64,000 nucleotides of DNA from Mangrovimonas aestuarii (GTDB lineage: Bacteria; Bacteroidota; Bacteroidia; Flavobacteriales; Flavobacteriaceae): positions 62,001 through 126,000 of the forward strand of contig NZ_JARACK010000003.1 in the NCBI RefSeq assembly GCF_028767185.1, read 5' to 3'. How positions within the stretch are numbered: the stretch's first letter is position 1; the number at the start of each line of letters is the position of its first letter. Of this stretch, positions 18,373 through 26,999 are shown one piece after another. The position numbers were made by a program, and so were the translations under genes. A model generated the notes under the pieces. That model made no database searches, had not been told where the DNA came from, and worked only from the letters and a program-made list of their open reading frames with translations.

Positions 18373-18933
18373 TTAAAAATCGGTCACACTGCTCCAGTTT
18401 TCACCTGATTTAATTCTGTAAAGCTGCATTTCTGAAATACCAAACTGCTTAGCGATTAACCTCAATCTGGTCTTTCTATTGGGATCGAATATTTTTCTCT
18501 TAATTAATTTCACTTTTCCTTCGGAAAGCTTGGTATATGGTCTTTTTACCTTTCGCTTAGCTTTTGCTTCAACTACTAAGGGATTGGAACTATTGTGAGC
18601 CGTTAATTCCTTTTGGTTGGCCCAAGCCAAGTTATCCACTCCATTATTAGACTTATCAAAATCTTTATGAATAACAAATTTTTTACCCTCTTCATTTTCA
18701 AGAAAAAGTGAAGCGACAGCCCTGTGTACATATACCAAATGGTTCTTCTTATTTTTCTTGATAGCCGTAAAGGCCTTATACCCCCCAATGTTTGAAAGGC
18801 TAATTAGCTCACCTTCTTCTTTATACTTATAGCTAATTACTCTACCATGAGAAGAAATATCATAAACTTCATTATCCCTCCATTGAGGTAAAATGTAACG
18901 TTTCCATTTTTCGTTTTTTAGGTTAATAATCAT
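18373..18933 (-). CDS. NUMOD4/HNH-like protein with C-terminal helix-turn-helix
   Basis: With the start at 18933 this protein has 186 residues. NUMOD4-like motif: WKRYILPQWRDNEVYDISSHGRVIS (about 6-30, split here by eye). An HNH-related region follows (YVHRAVASLFL, then IHKDFDKSNNGVDNLAWAN), where classical homing enzymes have NHIDGNKxNN; the first N is replaced. The C-terminus (RLIAKQFGISEMQLYRIKSG) is a helix-turn-helix. A longer ORF starts at 18975, but its 14 extra residues are hydrophobic and unlike the family. It resembles homing endonuclease-derived proteins; whether it cuts DNA is uncertain because the HNH core looks altered. Confidence 0.8.
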   Translation of the reverse strand: MIINLKNEKWKRYILPQWRDNEVYDISSHGRVISYKYKEEGELISLSNIGGYKAFTAIKKNKKNHLVYVHRAVASLFLENEEGKKFVIHKDFDKSNNGVDNLAWANQKELTAHNSSNPLVVEAKAKRKVKRPYTKLSEGKVKLIKRKIFDPNRKTRLRLIAKQFGISEMQLYRIKSGENWSSVTDF

Positions 18934-19697
18934 AACATTTACAATCTGAATTAAAAAATAAAACACAAAAATCAATCACTCTTAACAAACCGGGTTGTTA
19001 AGTTAATTTCTTCAAACAAGGAATATTCTGAGTAGAATTTCCCCATCAGCAACTAATAAAAGGCTATTAGAAAGCTCTTTTATAAAACATTCTCACGGCA
19101 ATTTTCAGAACATTTTTGACTCAAACAACTCTCTTGAAGGATAAAGCCATTTGAAAAAGAATCGATTCAGGGTCTTAATCTACATTCAATTGACCATAAC
19201 TGGACGAATCCACGGAAATGATTTGCTTAATGCAGTCTAGGTCAGTATTTGTGCTATAGGTTTTAACAATAGGGACATCAAACTTAACTCATTTTAAACC
19301 AAGGCAATATTTTAATCGATAAAACGACAAATATTTTGTTAAAACACCAGTAACACCAGACATACAACTAACTGTTTATCAAGCAAAAAACAACTAACAA
19401 ACCTACTACCACAACCCGAATAATCAGGAGAAAAGCTTCTTTCGTTGCTTTGTCGTAATATGCTAGGCGTTGTCGACAAAAGGAAACTCCTTACAAAGCT
19501 CCTAGACTCTGTTAGCTCCTTTCATTTACAACCGATTACAAACGGTTACAATCGATTACAAACACATAAAATCGCATGTAAACAGTTAATAACCGACTAT
19601 ACATCATTCGATTACAAAACTTTGCCCTGTTGAGTTTTAAGCTCAATAGTTTTAACTGTTAAACCGATCTGTTAATCAGATCATAAAATTAAAAATC
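18934..19697. other. Non-coding region with 10-bp tandem repeats upstream of ssb
   Basis: About 760 bases without a supported gene. Small palindromes include TTGTCGACAA at 19470-19479 and GATCTG/CAGATC at 19666-19671 and 19677-19682, just before ssb. A degenerate 10-bp array lies at 19523-19562 with another copy at 19609-19618 (see separate entry). A TTG-started 62-codon frame at 19445-19633 runs through the repeats and is not credible as a protein. The rest shows nothing I recognise. Confidence 0.5.
19523..19618 (+). repeat. Iteron-like 10-bp repeats, consensus CGATTACAAA
   Basis: Head-to-tail units are CATTTACAAC (19523), CGATTACAAA (19533), CGGTTACAAT (19543) and CGATTACAAA (19553). A further exact copy is at 19609-19618. 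The 10-base period equals one helical turn, as expected of stacked binding sites for one protein. They lie 80-175 bases upstream of ssb. Confidence 0.7.
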
Positions 19698-20030
19698 ATG
19701 AATACACTTAAAAACAAAGTACAGTTGATTGGACATTTAGGAAAAGACCCTGAAATTGTGAATTTAGAAAGTGGTAAGTTATTGGCAAAGTTTTCTTTAG
19801 CTACAAATGAAAGCTACAAGGATGCCAATGGAGAAAAAATAACCGACACCCAATGGCACAATATTGTTGCTTGGGGAAAAACCGCATCTATTGTTGAAAA
19901 ATATCTGAGTAAAGGAAAGGAAGTTGCTGTTGAAGGAAAGTTGACCAGCAGAACTTACGAAACAAAAAATGGTGAAAAACGTTATTATACGGAAGTAGTT
20001 TGCAACGAATTACTTATGATTACCAAATAA
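19698..20030 (+). CDS. ssb: Short single-stranded DNA-binding protein
   Basis: A 110-residue OB-fold protein that coats single-stranded DNA. NKVQLIGHLGKDPE, ATNESYKDANG and WHNIVAWGKTASIVEKYL are classic SSB motifs. It ends right after the OB fold (VVCNELLMITK) and has no acidic C-terminal tail, the part that recruits replication partners, so it is probably an accessory paralog rather than the main replicative SSB. It follows an iteron-like array and is ended by a terminator at 20039-20078. The ATG start is fixed by the conserved N-terminus. Confidence 0.93.
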   Translation: MNTLKNKVQLIGHLGKDPEIVNLESGKLLAKFSLATNESYKDANGEKITDTQWHNIVAWGKTASIVEKYLSKGKEVAVEGKLTSRTYETKNGEKRYYTEVVCNELLMITK

Positions 20031-20038
20031 TTAAAAAC

Positions 20039-20078
20039 AGCCTAAATCCAAAAGCAATTGGGTTTAGGCTACCTTTTT
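20039..20078 (+). terminator. Rho-independent terminator after ssb
   Basis: AGCCTAAATCC (20039-20049) pairs with GGGTTTAGGCT (20060-20070, one G-U), followed by ACC and six T. It overlaps the 3' end of the small gene read from the other strand. Confidence 0.75.
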
Positions 20079-20246
20079 TAACAAATCGAAGCAAGGACAT
20101 TTTTTACAACGCTTGGCTTCAGACTTTTTATATTTTTTACAACACTTGGTTTTGCATTTAATTGGCCCACCAGTGTCTTGTATTTGCTTGATAGCTTTTT
20201 CCTTTAGCTTTTTCTCTTTCTTCTCTTTATCCTTCTTCTTGCCCAA
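20064..20246 (-). CDS. Small Cys/Lys-rich protein
   Basis: A 60-residue very basic protein. The first 20 residues are nearly all Lys and Glu; then come seven cysteines (CKTKCCKKYKKSEAKRCKKCPCFD) that could bind metal. The only possible initiator is TTG at 20246; an in-frame stop lies about 50 bases further upstream and no ATG intervenes. The regular Cys pattern, unlike chance sequence, argues that it is real. Its end overlaps the ssb terminator. Function is unknown. Confidence 0.5.
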   Translation of the reverse strand: MGKKKDKEKKEKKLKEKAIKQIQDTGGPIKCKTKCCKKYKKSEAKRCKKCPCFDLLKKVA

Positions 20247-20322
20247 AGTAATTCGGTTAAAAATTCGGGCAAAAATAATTATTTGTATTTATTCTAAATA
20301 AAAAATAGCAAATTTTAACACA

Positions 20323-20838
20323 TTACATTCCATTACCTGCCGAGCTATTTACTGTAAGCTGTTGTATGTCACGATCGAAAAGATACAACCCTCCTTTGTC
20401 ATCACCTATCATGTTAATTTTATCAAGGATGGTTCTCGCCATTGCTTCTTCTTCAATCTGCTCTGCAACATACCACTGTAAAAAGTTGTGCGTTGAATAA
20501 TCCTTTTCCTCCAAAGCTTCATGAACAAGATTGTTAATACTTCCCGAAACAAACTGTTCATGTTCAAAGAGCATTTCAAACATTTCCTTAAAAGACTTAA
20601 ATGTTACGTTTGGAGCATTCAACTCTGAAACATGGGCATGTCCTCCTCTCTCGTTCACATATTTCACCAACTTAAGCATGTGTTCACGCTCTTCATCCGA
20701 TTGACGATACATGAAATTAGCTACTCCTTCTAGACCCTTAATCTCTGCCCAGCAAGCCATGGCCAAATAAATCTGTGATGACTCAGCCTCTATACGAATT
20801 TGCTTATTGAGCGCTTTCTCTATATTTTTTGACAACAT
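20323..20838 (-). CDS. ftnA: Bacterial non-haem ferritin
   Basis: A 171-residue iron-storage protein that oxidises Fe2+ and stores it in a 24-mer cage. Ferroxidase ligands are visible: E17 (IRIEAESSQIYLAM), E50 and H53 (SDEEREHMLKL), then E94 and Q127 region (EHEQF, QWYVAEQIEEEA). There is no haem-ligand Met, so it is FtnA-type rather than bacterioferritin. The C-terminal tail (about 155-171) is slightly extended. It stands alone on the minus strand. Confidence 0.93.
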   Translation of the reverse strand: MLSKNIEKALNKQIRIEAESSQIYLAMACWAEIKGLEGVANFMYRQSDEEREHMLKLVKYVNERGGHAHVSELNAPNVTFKSFKEMFEMLFEHEQFVSGSINNLVHEALEEKDYSTHNFLQWYVAEQIEEEAMARTILDKINMIGDDKGGLYLFDRDIQQLTVNSSAGNGM

Positions 20839-21027
20839 AATTCCAAAATTTTAATCTTGTAATAAATTTTCCATATAAAATTACAGTTTTTTAAGCTATC
20901 ACTTCAGCTCTTTAAGTAATTTAAAACCCTTTTAAACAAGCTTGTTTGTTTACTAGAAAGACAACAAATAATTAAATGGTTTTACTATTTTGCACCCCAA
21001 TTAAATAACCAATACCACCAACAAACT

Positions 21028-22275
21028 ATGAGAAAACACTTTTGTTCTTTACTATTATTCCTATCACTCATTTTTAGCTCATTTGCACAAATAACTTACG
21101 ATAAGGGATACTTTATTGATAATACAGGACAAAGAACTGAATGTTATATAAAAAACACCGACTGGAAGAGTAATCCAATTGATTTTGAATACCAAATACA
21201 AACGGGGGGCACCAGAGAAACACAGGATATCAAAACCATAAAAGAGTTTGGCGTTTATAATCACTCTTCATTTATTAAAGCCACAGTCCTAATAGACCGC
21301 TCTAGTTCTAACGTTAACAATATTAGCTCTAAAAAAGCACCTGAGTTCAAAGAGGAAACACTTTTCCTAAAAGTTCTTGTAACAGGAGATGCATCACTAT
21401 ATTCTTATACTGACAAAAATCTTTACCGCTATTTTTTTAAAACCAAAGATTCAGACATCAAGCAATTAGTCTATAAAAAATATAATCCAACCTATAGTGA
21501 AGGTCGTCAAATCAATACAAGTAGAAAAATAGCAGAAAACAACCATTTTAGACAACAACTTTGGAACCGCTTAAAGTGTGATGACATTACACTTTATAAA
21601 ATTGAAAATACTGACTACAACAAAAAAGATTTAGTAAAGTTTTTTAACCAATATAACACCTGTGTTAACCCCAATTACATTACTGAAAAGAAAAAAGAAA
21701 AGAGGGATTACCTTAATATTTCTATAAAAGGAGGGGTATATCAGGCAGGGTTCTCAATGGATTTCGGCATAAACCCTTATGAAAAGAATACAGAATTTGA
21801 AAGCCAAACTAATTTTAAAATTGGTTTGGGAATAGAATATATCCTCCCTCTGAACCGAAATAAATGGGCACTAGCATTCGACCCTGCCTTCCAATATTAT
21901 GAAAGTGAGCAAGAACTTGTATTCCAAGAGACTTCTATTGGACCAAAAACAACAAATGTATATATCGATTATAGATCGATAGAACTCCCTGTAGGTATTC
22001 GATATTACAGTTTTTTAAACTCAGATTCCAAATTGTTTTTTAATGTGTTTTATGTTTATGATGCTCCACTTAATAGCTCGGTTCGGACCGATAGAGAAGA
22101 TATTCAAAATTCAAAAATCCGAATGAGCGATAACTTTTTGTTTGGATTAGGGTATCAATTTAAGAATAAATACAGTGCTGAAATTAATTTTACAACACCC
22201 AGAGACCTTTCTCACGATGTTGAAAATTTTAATTACCAAAGTGCATCTATAGTCTTTGGCTATACAATATTTTAA
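21028..22275 (+). CDS. Exported protein with predicted outer-membrane beta-barrel
   Basis: A 415-residue protein. The signal peptide RKHFCSLLLFLSLIFSSFA is cut after A20. An N-terminal soluble part (about 21-225) starts QITYDKGYFIDNTGQRTECYI, and a C-terminal barrel-like part (about 230-415) begins with YLNISIKGGVYQAGFSMDF and ends with a strand finishing in Phe. The arrangement is frequent among flavobacterial proteins of unknown role. It is followed at 37 bases by the DUF1801 gene. Confidence 0.78.
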   Translation: MRKHFCSLLLFLSLIFSSFAQITYDKGYFIDNTGQRTECYIKNTDWKSNPIDFEYQIQTGGTRETQDIKTIKEFGVYNHSSFIKATVLIDRSSSNVNNISSKKAPEFKEETLFLKVLVTGDASLYSYTDKNLYRYFFKTKDSDIKQLVYKKYNPTYSEGRQINTSRKIAENNHFRQQLWNRLKCDDITLYKIENTDYNKKDLVKFFNQYNTCVNPNYITEKKKEKRDYLNISIKGGVYQAGFSMDFGINPYEKNTEFESQTNFKIGLGIEYILPLNRNKWALAFDPAFQYYESEQELVFQETSIGPKTTNVYIDYRSIELPVGIRYYSFLNSDSKLFFNVFYVYDAPLNSSVRTDREDIQNSKIRMSDNFLFGLGYQFKNKYSAEINFTTPRDLSHDVENFNYQSASIVFGYTIF

Positions 22276-22312
22276 CCATAAATTTCTCTTAATCATTTAA
22301 AAGAAAACAACT

Positions 22313-22777
22313 ATGCAATATAAAGCCAATTCTCCAGAAAACTATATAGATCAATTGCCGGGAGAGCGCAAAGACGCAATGCAAAAGTTAAGACAGGTTA
22401 TTAACGACAATTTACCTGACGGGTATAAGGAAGGCATTAGTTATGGTATGATTGGCTATATTGTTCCTCATAATATCTACCCCAATGGTTATCATTGTGA
22501 CCCAAAGCTCCCTTTACCATTTATGAGCATCGCCTCACAAAAGAATTTTATTGCAGTTTATCATATGGGAATTTATGCCAGCCTCAAATTAATGGAATGG
22601 TTTACCAATGAATACCCTAAACACTGTTCAAGAAAGCTGGATATGGGCAAAAGTTGTATCCGATTTAAGAAAATTGAAGAGATTCCCTATGAATTAATAG
22701 GTGAATTAGCCTCAAAAATGACAGTAGAAGAGTGGATAAACATCTATGAAACCAACTTAAAAAAATCTAAAGCATAA
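22313..22777 (+). CDS. DUF1801 family protein
   Basis: A 154-residue cytoplasmic protein. The opening PENYIDQLPGERKDAMQKLRQVINDNLPDGYKEGISYGMIGYI and the later SCIRFKKIEEIPYELI are typical of the DUF1801/YdhG-like fold, which is related to frataxin-like iron chaperone folds; its biochemical role is not settled. It is 20 bases before the glyoxalase-like gene and probably co-transcribed with it. Confidence 0.85.
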   Translation: MQYKANSPENYIDQLPGERKDAMQKLRQVINDNLPDGYKEGISYGMIGYIVPHNIYPNGYHCDPKLPLPFMSIASQKNFIAVYHMGIYASLKLMEWFTNEYPKHCSRKLDMGKSCIRFKKIEEIPYELIGELASKMTVEEWINIYETNLKKSKA

Positions 22778-22797
22778 TCACTAGCAAAAAACTTCTC

Positions 22798-23184
22798 ATG
22801 AAAAAACGTGTTACAGGATTAGGTGGGTTCTTTTTTAAAACAGAGAACCCCGACAGAATAAAAGCTTGGTATGGAAAACATTTAGGCCTACCAGTAGACG
22901 ATTACGGTTGCTCCTTTTGGTGGAGGGATAAGGATGGCAATGATTGCTCTACACAATGGTCGCCTTTTAAAGAAGACACTCAATATTTTAAACCCAGCGA
23001 AAAACAGTTTATGATGAACTTTAGGGTTGAGAACCTTGTAGAACTTTTAGAAACCCTAAAAAAAGAAGGGGTAACTATCGTTGGTGAAATAGAAGAGTAC
23101 GATTATGGAAAATTTGGTTGGATTCTCGATCCTGAAGGCAACAAAATAGAGCTTTGGGAGCCCAAGGACAGCGCCTTCCAATAA
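22798..23184 (+). CDS. VOC-family (glyoxalase-like) protein
   Basis: A 128-residue protein with two paired beta-alpha-beta modules of the vicinal oxygen chelate fold: GGFFFKTENPDRIKAWYGKHLGL at the start and KFGWILDPEGNKIELWEP at the end, where E is a likely metal ligand. Many such proteins bind small ligands or metal ions, but the substrate cannot be assigned. Terminator at 23222-23248 follows. Confidence 0.85.
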   Translation: MKKRVTGLGGFFFKTENPDRIKAWYGKHLGLPVDDYGCSFWWRDKDGNDCSTQWSPFKEDTQYFKPSEKQFMMNFRVENLVELLETLKKEGVTIVGEIEEYDYGKFGWILDPEGNKIELWEPKDSAFQ

Positions 23185-23221
23185 TCAATTGTTAATTAAA
23201 TCAAGCCTTATACCCAATAAA

Positions 23222-23248
23222 AAAAAGCCCTTACTTTAAGGGCTTTTT
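23222..23248. terminator. Bidirectional terminator between VOC protein and OlsF-like genes
   Basis: AAAAAGCCCTT and AAGGGCTTTTT form an 11-bp perfect stem with a 5-base loop between convergent genes. Confidence 0.85.
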
Positions 23249-23285
23249 ATGTTAAAATATATTTGACTCGTTAGTGTTCACTAGA

Positions 23286-25100
23286 CTACTCCTCTTCCCC
23301 GTTATCGGAAAACTTACGTTCAAGTTCTGCTTGGAATTCTTCCATTACTGGACGCACGGTGCTTTCTGGTAAATCGGCAATTTTAATGTACATCAAACCA
23401 TCAACTGCATTATTAAAAAGTGGATCTACATTAAATGCTACGAGCTTGGCATTTTGCTTAATGTATTTTTTCAATAGTACAGGCAATCGTAAGTTCCCTG
23501 GTTCTACTTCATCAATAATTTTATCAAACTTGATCAAATCTGCTTCTGTTTCATCAAATACAAAATCCTTATCGGCATCCTTAAGCTTCACCTTAAACTC
23601 CTTTTTAGGTCGCACATATTGCGCTACATAAGGATCGTAATAATGTGATTTCATAAACTCTATCATCAACGACTTTGAGAAATTTGAAAATTGGTTGCTT
23701 ATGCTCACCCCGCCAATAAGGTATTTATGTTCTGGATAACGCAATGTAGTATGAACAATCCCCTTCCAAAGCAAAAATAACGGCATAGGTTTTTGCTGAT
23801 AGTCCTTAACAATAAATGCACGTCCCATTTCTATAGACTGGCTCATCATTGAATATAATTCAGGCTCAAATCTAAATAGGTCCTGAAGATAGAACCCATC
23901 GATACCAAACTGTTTATAAATCTGCGCCCCAAGGCCCATACGGTAGGCACCAGCTATGCATTTTTGTTCATTATCCCAAAGAAACATATGATGATAGTAG
24001 GTATCAAATTTATCCAGATCTATCGCTTCATTGGTACCTTCTCCCACTGCTCTGAAGGTAATCTCCCGCAAACGACCTATCTCCCTCAAGATGTTAGGTA
24101 TTGAATCAGGTTTTGCTAAAAACACCTCATAATTTTTACTTATTAACAGACGGGCGTCATTAGCTCTTAAAGACTCAACCTCGGTATTCATTACCTCTGG
24201 CTCTATTGGAGTAACTATACGCTTTGGCGGTTTAGACACCTTTAAAGTAGACGATAAATTACTCAACAATTTACCAGAACTATCAAAGGAATTAGAAAGC
24301 ATATAGGTTTTGCGTCTTAAGTATTCCGAAAAATCATCTAAGTTTTGATGGTCACGTTGGTCGGCAACAGGTATTGGCCTACCAATTCTTACCTTGATTA
24401 CTCGTCGTTTTTGAGTTAATAATTCTGACGGCAATTTAGCTGTGCGGAATGTGTCACTTATTTTTGATAACTGATAGAACATTCTACTATTCTTGGCATG
24501 GAAATAAATAGGTACAACAGGCACTTCTGCCTTTTGTATTAGTTTTATTGCCGCCGGCTCCCAAGGTTTATCAACCATGAGTTTTCCGTCACGGTAGGTG
24601 GATACTTCACCAGCTGGAAATATCCCAAGAGGGTGTCCCTCACGTAAATGTTGTATGGCACTTTTAAAACCACCTACACTCGATTTTATGTCTTTGCGAT
24701 CTTCAAACGGATTCACAGGCATGATGTAGGGTTTTAAAGGCTCAATTCTATGCAAAAGAAAGTTCGCTATAATCTTAAAATCCTCTCGCTGTTCAAGCAT
24801 AAGCTTCAACAAAAGAATACCATCAATTCCGCCAAGTGGATGATTGGAAACGGTAATATAAGGGCCTTCCTTTGGCAAACGCTTTAGGTCCTCTTCAGGA
24901 ATCTCAAACTTAATTTGAAATTCATCCAGAATACCATCTAAAAACTCAAGCTGACTTAAATGCTTATTACGATTATAAATTTTATTTAGTGTTGATATTT
25001 TAAGGGCTTTCATAAGTAGCCATCCGGAAAATGTACCTAAAACCCCATACTTGTCAGCATGGATTGCTTTGGCTACTTCCTTGGCGGTAACTAATCCCAT
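23286..25100 (-). CDS. olsF: Bifunctional acyltransferase, OlsF-like (aminolipid synthesis)
   Basis: A 604-residue fusion. The N-terminal half (about 60-270) is a PlsC-type O-acyltransferase: SNHPLGGIDG holds H87 and D93, separated by five residues rather than the usual four, and GIFPAGEVS matches the second motif. The C-terminal half (about 330-545) is a GNAT-type N-acyltransferase, as in OlsB (GAYRMGLGAQIYK, LFRFEPELYSMMSQSIEMGRAFI). OlsF proteins in Serratia and Flavobacterium make ornithine lipids in this way; glycine lipids are an alternative product in Bacteroidota. A TACATTTG box lies upstream. Confidence 0.82.
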   Translation of the reverse strand: MGLVTAKEVAKAIHADKYGVLGTFSGWLLMKALKISTLNKIYNRNKHLSQLEFLDGILDEFQIKFEIPEEDLKRLPKEGPYITVSNHPLGGIDGILLLKLMLEQREDFKIIANFLLHRIEPLKPYIMPVNPFEDRKDIKSSVGGFKSAIQHLREGHPLGIFPAGEVSTYRDGKLMVDKPWEPAAIKLIQKAEVPVVPIYFHAKNSRMFYQLSKISDTFRTAKLPSELLTQKRRVIKVRIGRPIPVADQRDHQNLDDFSEYLRRKTYMLSNSFDSSGKLLSNLSSTLKVSKPPKRIVTPIEPEVMNTEVESLRANDARLLISKNYEVFLAKPDSIPNILREIGRLREITFRAVGEGTNEAIDLDKFDTYYHHMFLWDNEQKCIAGAYRMGLGAQIYKQFGIDGFYLQDLFRFEPELYSMMSQSIEMGRAFIVKDYQQKPMPLFLLWKGIVHTTLRYPEHKYLIGGVSISNQFSNFSKSLMIEFMKSHYYDPYVAQYVRPKKEFKVKLKDADKDFVFDETEADLIKFDKIIDEVEPGNLRLPVLLKKYIKQNAKLVAFNVDPLFNNAVDGLMYIKIADLPESTVRPVMEEFQAELERKFSDNGEEE

Positions 25101-25129
25101 AGTTTTTTAAGTTTAAATTGGAGCAATAA

Positions 25130-25137
25130 CAAATGTA
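25130..25137 (-). promoter_or_regulatory. -7 box TACATTTG for the OlsF-like gene
   Basis: Minus-strand TACATTTG, 29 bases before the ATG at 25100, between it and the upstream aspartate kinase stop. It allows separate transcription of the lipid synthase. Confidence 0.4.
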
Positions 25138-25146
25138 ACAAAATGT

Positions 25147-26397
25147 TTATTCTGTTACTATTTGTACAGTTTCCTGAGTTAATTGTTTTAATAATACCAC
25201 TTTGTCTTTTTCCAATTGCTCTATTGCTTCTTGATTATAATGCCTGATTGTATATAAAGACACCTCCTTACGGCAATCTACCATAAACTTAGCCTTTAAA
25301 TGATGTAATAATTTTTCTAGATTTTTATAGTTGTCGTCTACACATACAGAAAAACTAATGGCAGAATTCTGTATAACATCTACTTTCATCTTATACAAAT
25401 GCAGCAGATTAAATATATCACTAATATTTTCCTCTACGATATATGAAAAGTCCAATGACGACAGTGAAATAAGAATTTGTCCTTTTTTCACAATGAAACA
25501 AGGCACTTGAGGATCTAATTCAGGATCCTTACTCACCATAGTTCCATGCTCTTTTGGATTGACAAACGATTTAACATGTAAAGGAATTTCTTTTCGCTGC
25601 ATAGGCTGCAAGGTTTTAGGGTGAATTACTGAAGCTCCATAAAATGCCAACTCTATAGCTTCGGTATAAGATATTTTGTTGAGCAATTGGGTTTTATTAA
25701 AATATCTCGGATCGGCATTAAGCACTCCTGGTACATCTTTCCAAATAGTAACACTTTGAGCATTAAGACAGTAAGCAAATATAGCTGCAGTATAATCACT
25801 CCCTTCACGACCTAGAGTTGTTGTAAAGTTATTTTCGTCACTACCCAAAAAACCTTGAGTAACATTCAAAGTATTTTGGTCGAGATTAGCTAAAACATTA
25901 ACTTGGGTTTCCTCCCATTTTACGTTTGCGCGACGATAATAATTATCTGTTTTTATACAATCACGTACATCAATCCATTTACTCACTATTCCAATTTCAT
26001 TTAAATAGGCACTAACAATCGTCGTTGAAATCAGTTCACCATAACAAATTGTTTGATCGTAAACGAAATTGTAATCTGGAGATTTGTTCCTATCAAAAAA
26101 TCCAGTCAATTCATCAAATAACAATGAAACCTGAGTATAAATGGAATGCTTTTTATCTTTAAAAAGATCCAAAAGAATTGCATTATGGAATTTTTTCACC
26201 TCCTGCAGTGCACTTTCTAGCTGTTCTGGTCTTTGAAAATAAGTGTCGATTACCCATTCCAAATCATTAGTGGTTTTACCCATAGCCGACACTACTACCA
26301 ATGTGTTTTTATATCCCACTTCCTTCAGAACAGAAGCAAGATTTCGCACCCCTTCTGCATCTTTTACGGAGGCTCCTCCAAATTTAAATACAAACAT
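25147..26397 (-). CDS. lysC: Aspartate kinase (monofunctional)
   Basis: A 416-residue kinase that phosphorylates aspartate, the first step to Lys, Thr and Met. MFVFKFGGASVKDAEGVRN is the typical N-terminus, so the start is placed at 26397; a longer frame from 26460 adds 21 unlikely residues and overlaps the GNAT gene. GREGSDYTAAIFAYCLNA and VTIWKDVPGVLNADPRYF are kinase motifs. The C-terminal 130 residues form ACT-like domains (VDVIQNSAISFSVCVDD), where feedback inhibition normally acts. It begins one base after the GNAT gene, so they share a message. Confidence 0.92.
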   Translation of the reverse strand: MFVFKFGGASVKDAEGVRNLASVLKEVGYKNTLVVVSAMGKTTNDLEWVIDTYFQRPEQLESALQEVKKFHNAILLDLFKDKKHSIYTQVSLLFDELTGFFDRNKSPDYNFVYDQTICYGELISTTIVSAYLNEIGIVSKWIDVRDCIKTDNYYRRANVKWEETQVNVLANLDQNTLNVTQGFLGSDENNFTTTLGREGSDYTAAIFAYCLNAQSVTIWKDVPGVLNADPRYFNKTQLLNKISYTEAIELAFYGASVIHPKTLQPMQRKEIPLHVKSFVNPKEHGTMVSKDPELDPQVPCFIVKKGQILISLSSLDFSYIVEENISDIFNLLHLYKMKVDVIQNSAISFSVCVDDNYKNLEKLLHHLKAKFMVDCRKEVSLYTIRHYNQEAIEQLEKDKVVLLKQLTQETVQIVTE

Positions 26398-26398
26398 C

Positions 26399-26878
26399 TT
26401 ATAAATTGGAAATATAATTACGGATGCCCTGTTCATCCAGCTGCACAACATCCCATTCACGCTTCACTTTAGCTCCGCGCTGTTTGTAAAATGCTATTGC
26501 CGATTCGTTCCAGTCCAGTACCTCCCAACAAATACGTTTAACACCAAGCTTGTGCCCGTGTTTTACAACCTCATCCAAAAGTAATCCTCCAATACCCTCA
26601 CCTCGCAAATCTTTTTTTACAATTAAGTCTTCTAAATGAAGTGCCGGTCCTTTCCAAGTAGAATATCGCATATATACTAACGCCATAGCAATTATCTGGT
26701 CTTGATTTTCCGCTACAAAGCATGTAAACGCAGGGGTTTCCCCAAACCCATCACGTTCTAAGTCTGTTACGGTGAGTTCAACCGCATCGGGCTCTTTTTC
26801 AAAATGTGCCAACTCCTTAATAAGCTGTAACACATCGGCCATATCTGTTTTTTGGGCCAATCGTACTGAACAAGTCAT
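26399..26878 (-). CDS. GNAT N-acetyltransferase, SSAT/thialysine acetyltransferase-like
   Basis: A 159-residue acetyl-CoA-dependent enzyme. The acetyl-CoA loop is RGEGIGGLLLDEVVKHG (about 92-108), after YSTWKGPALHLEDLIVK, a segment typical of the spermidine/thialysine acetyltransferase branch, with CWEVLDWNESAIAFYKQRGA near the C-terminus. The acceptor amine is not certain. It is upstream of aspartate kinase with one base between them. A TATATTTG box lies 16 bases before the start. Confidence 0.85.
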   Translation of the reverse strand: MTCSVRLAQKTDMADVLQLIKELAHFEKEPDAVELTVTDLERDGFGETPAFTCFVAENQDQIIAMALVYMRYSTWKGPALHLEDLIVKKDLRGEGIGGLLLDEVVKHGHKLGVKRICWEVLDWNESAIAFYKQRGAKVKREWDVVQLDEQGIRNYISNL

Positions 26879-26894
26879 CTCTAATAAATTCTTC

Positions 26895-26902
26895 CAAATA
26901 TA
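26895..26902 (-). promoter_or_regulatory. -7 box TATATTTG for the GNAT-aspartate kinase operon
   Basis: Minus-strand match to TAnnTTTG, 16 bases before the ATG at 26878. Confidence 0.45.
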
Positions 26903-26999
26903 GTTTAATCTTTAATATAAAAGCCGATCAAACTATTTCTAAAACGTTATAGTTTTACATAAAAATACGATATTTGCAGCAAATTAAACAAAGCACTTC

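Noticed and set aside
19445-19633. 62-codon frame upstream of ssb
   Set aside because: TTG start, runs through the tandem repeat array, and has no protein-like pattern; the sequence is better explained as non-coding repeats.
26398-26460. N-terminal extension of aspartate kinase
   Set aside because: It would overlap the GNAT gene by 62 bases; the conserved start MFVFKFGGASVKD is at 26397.
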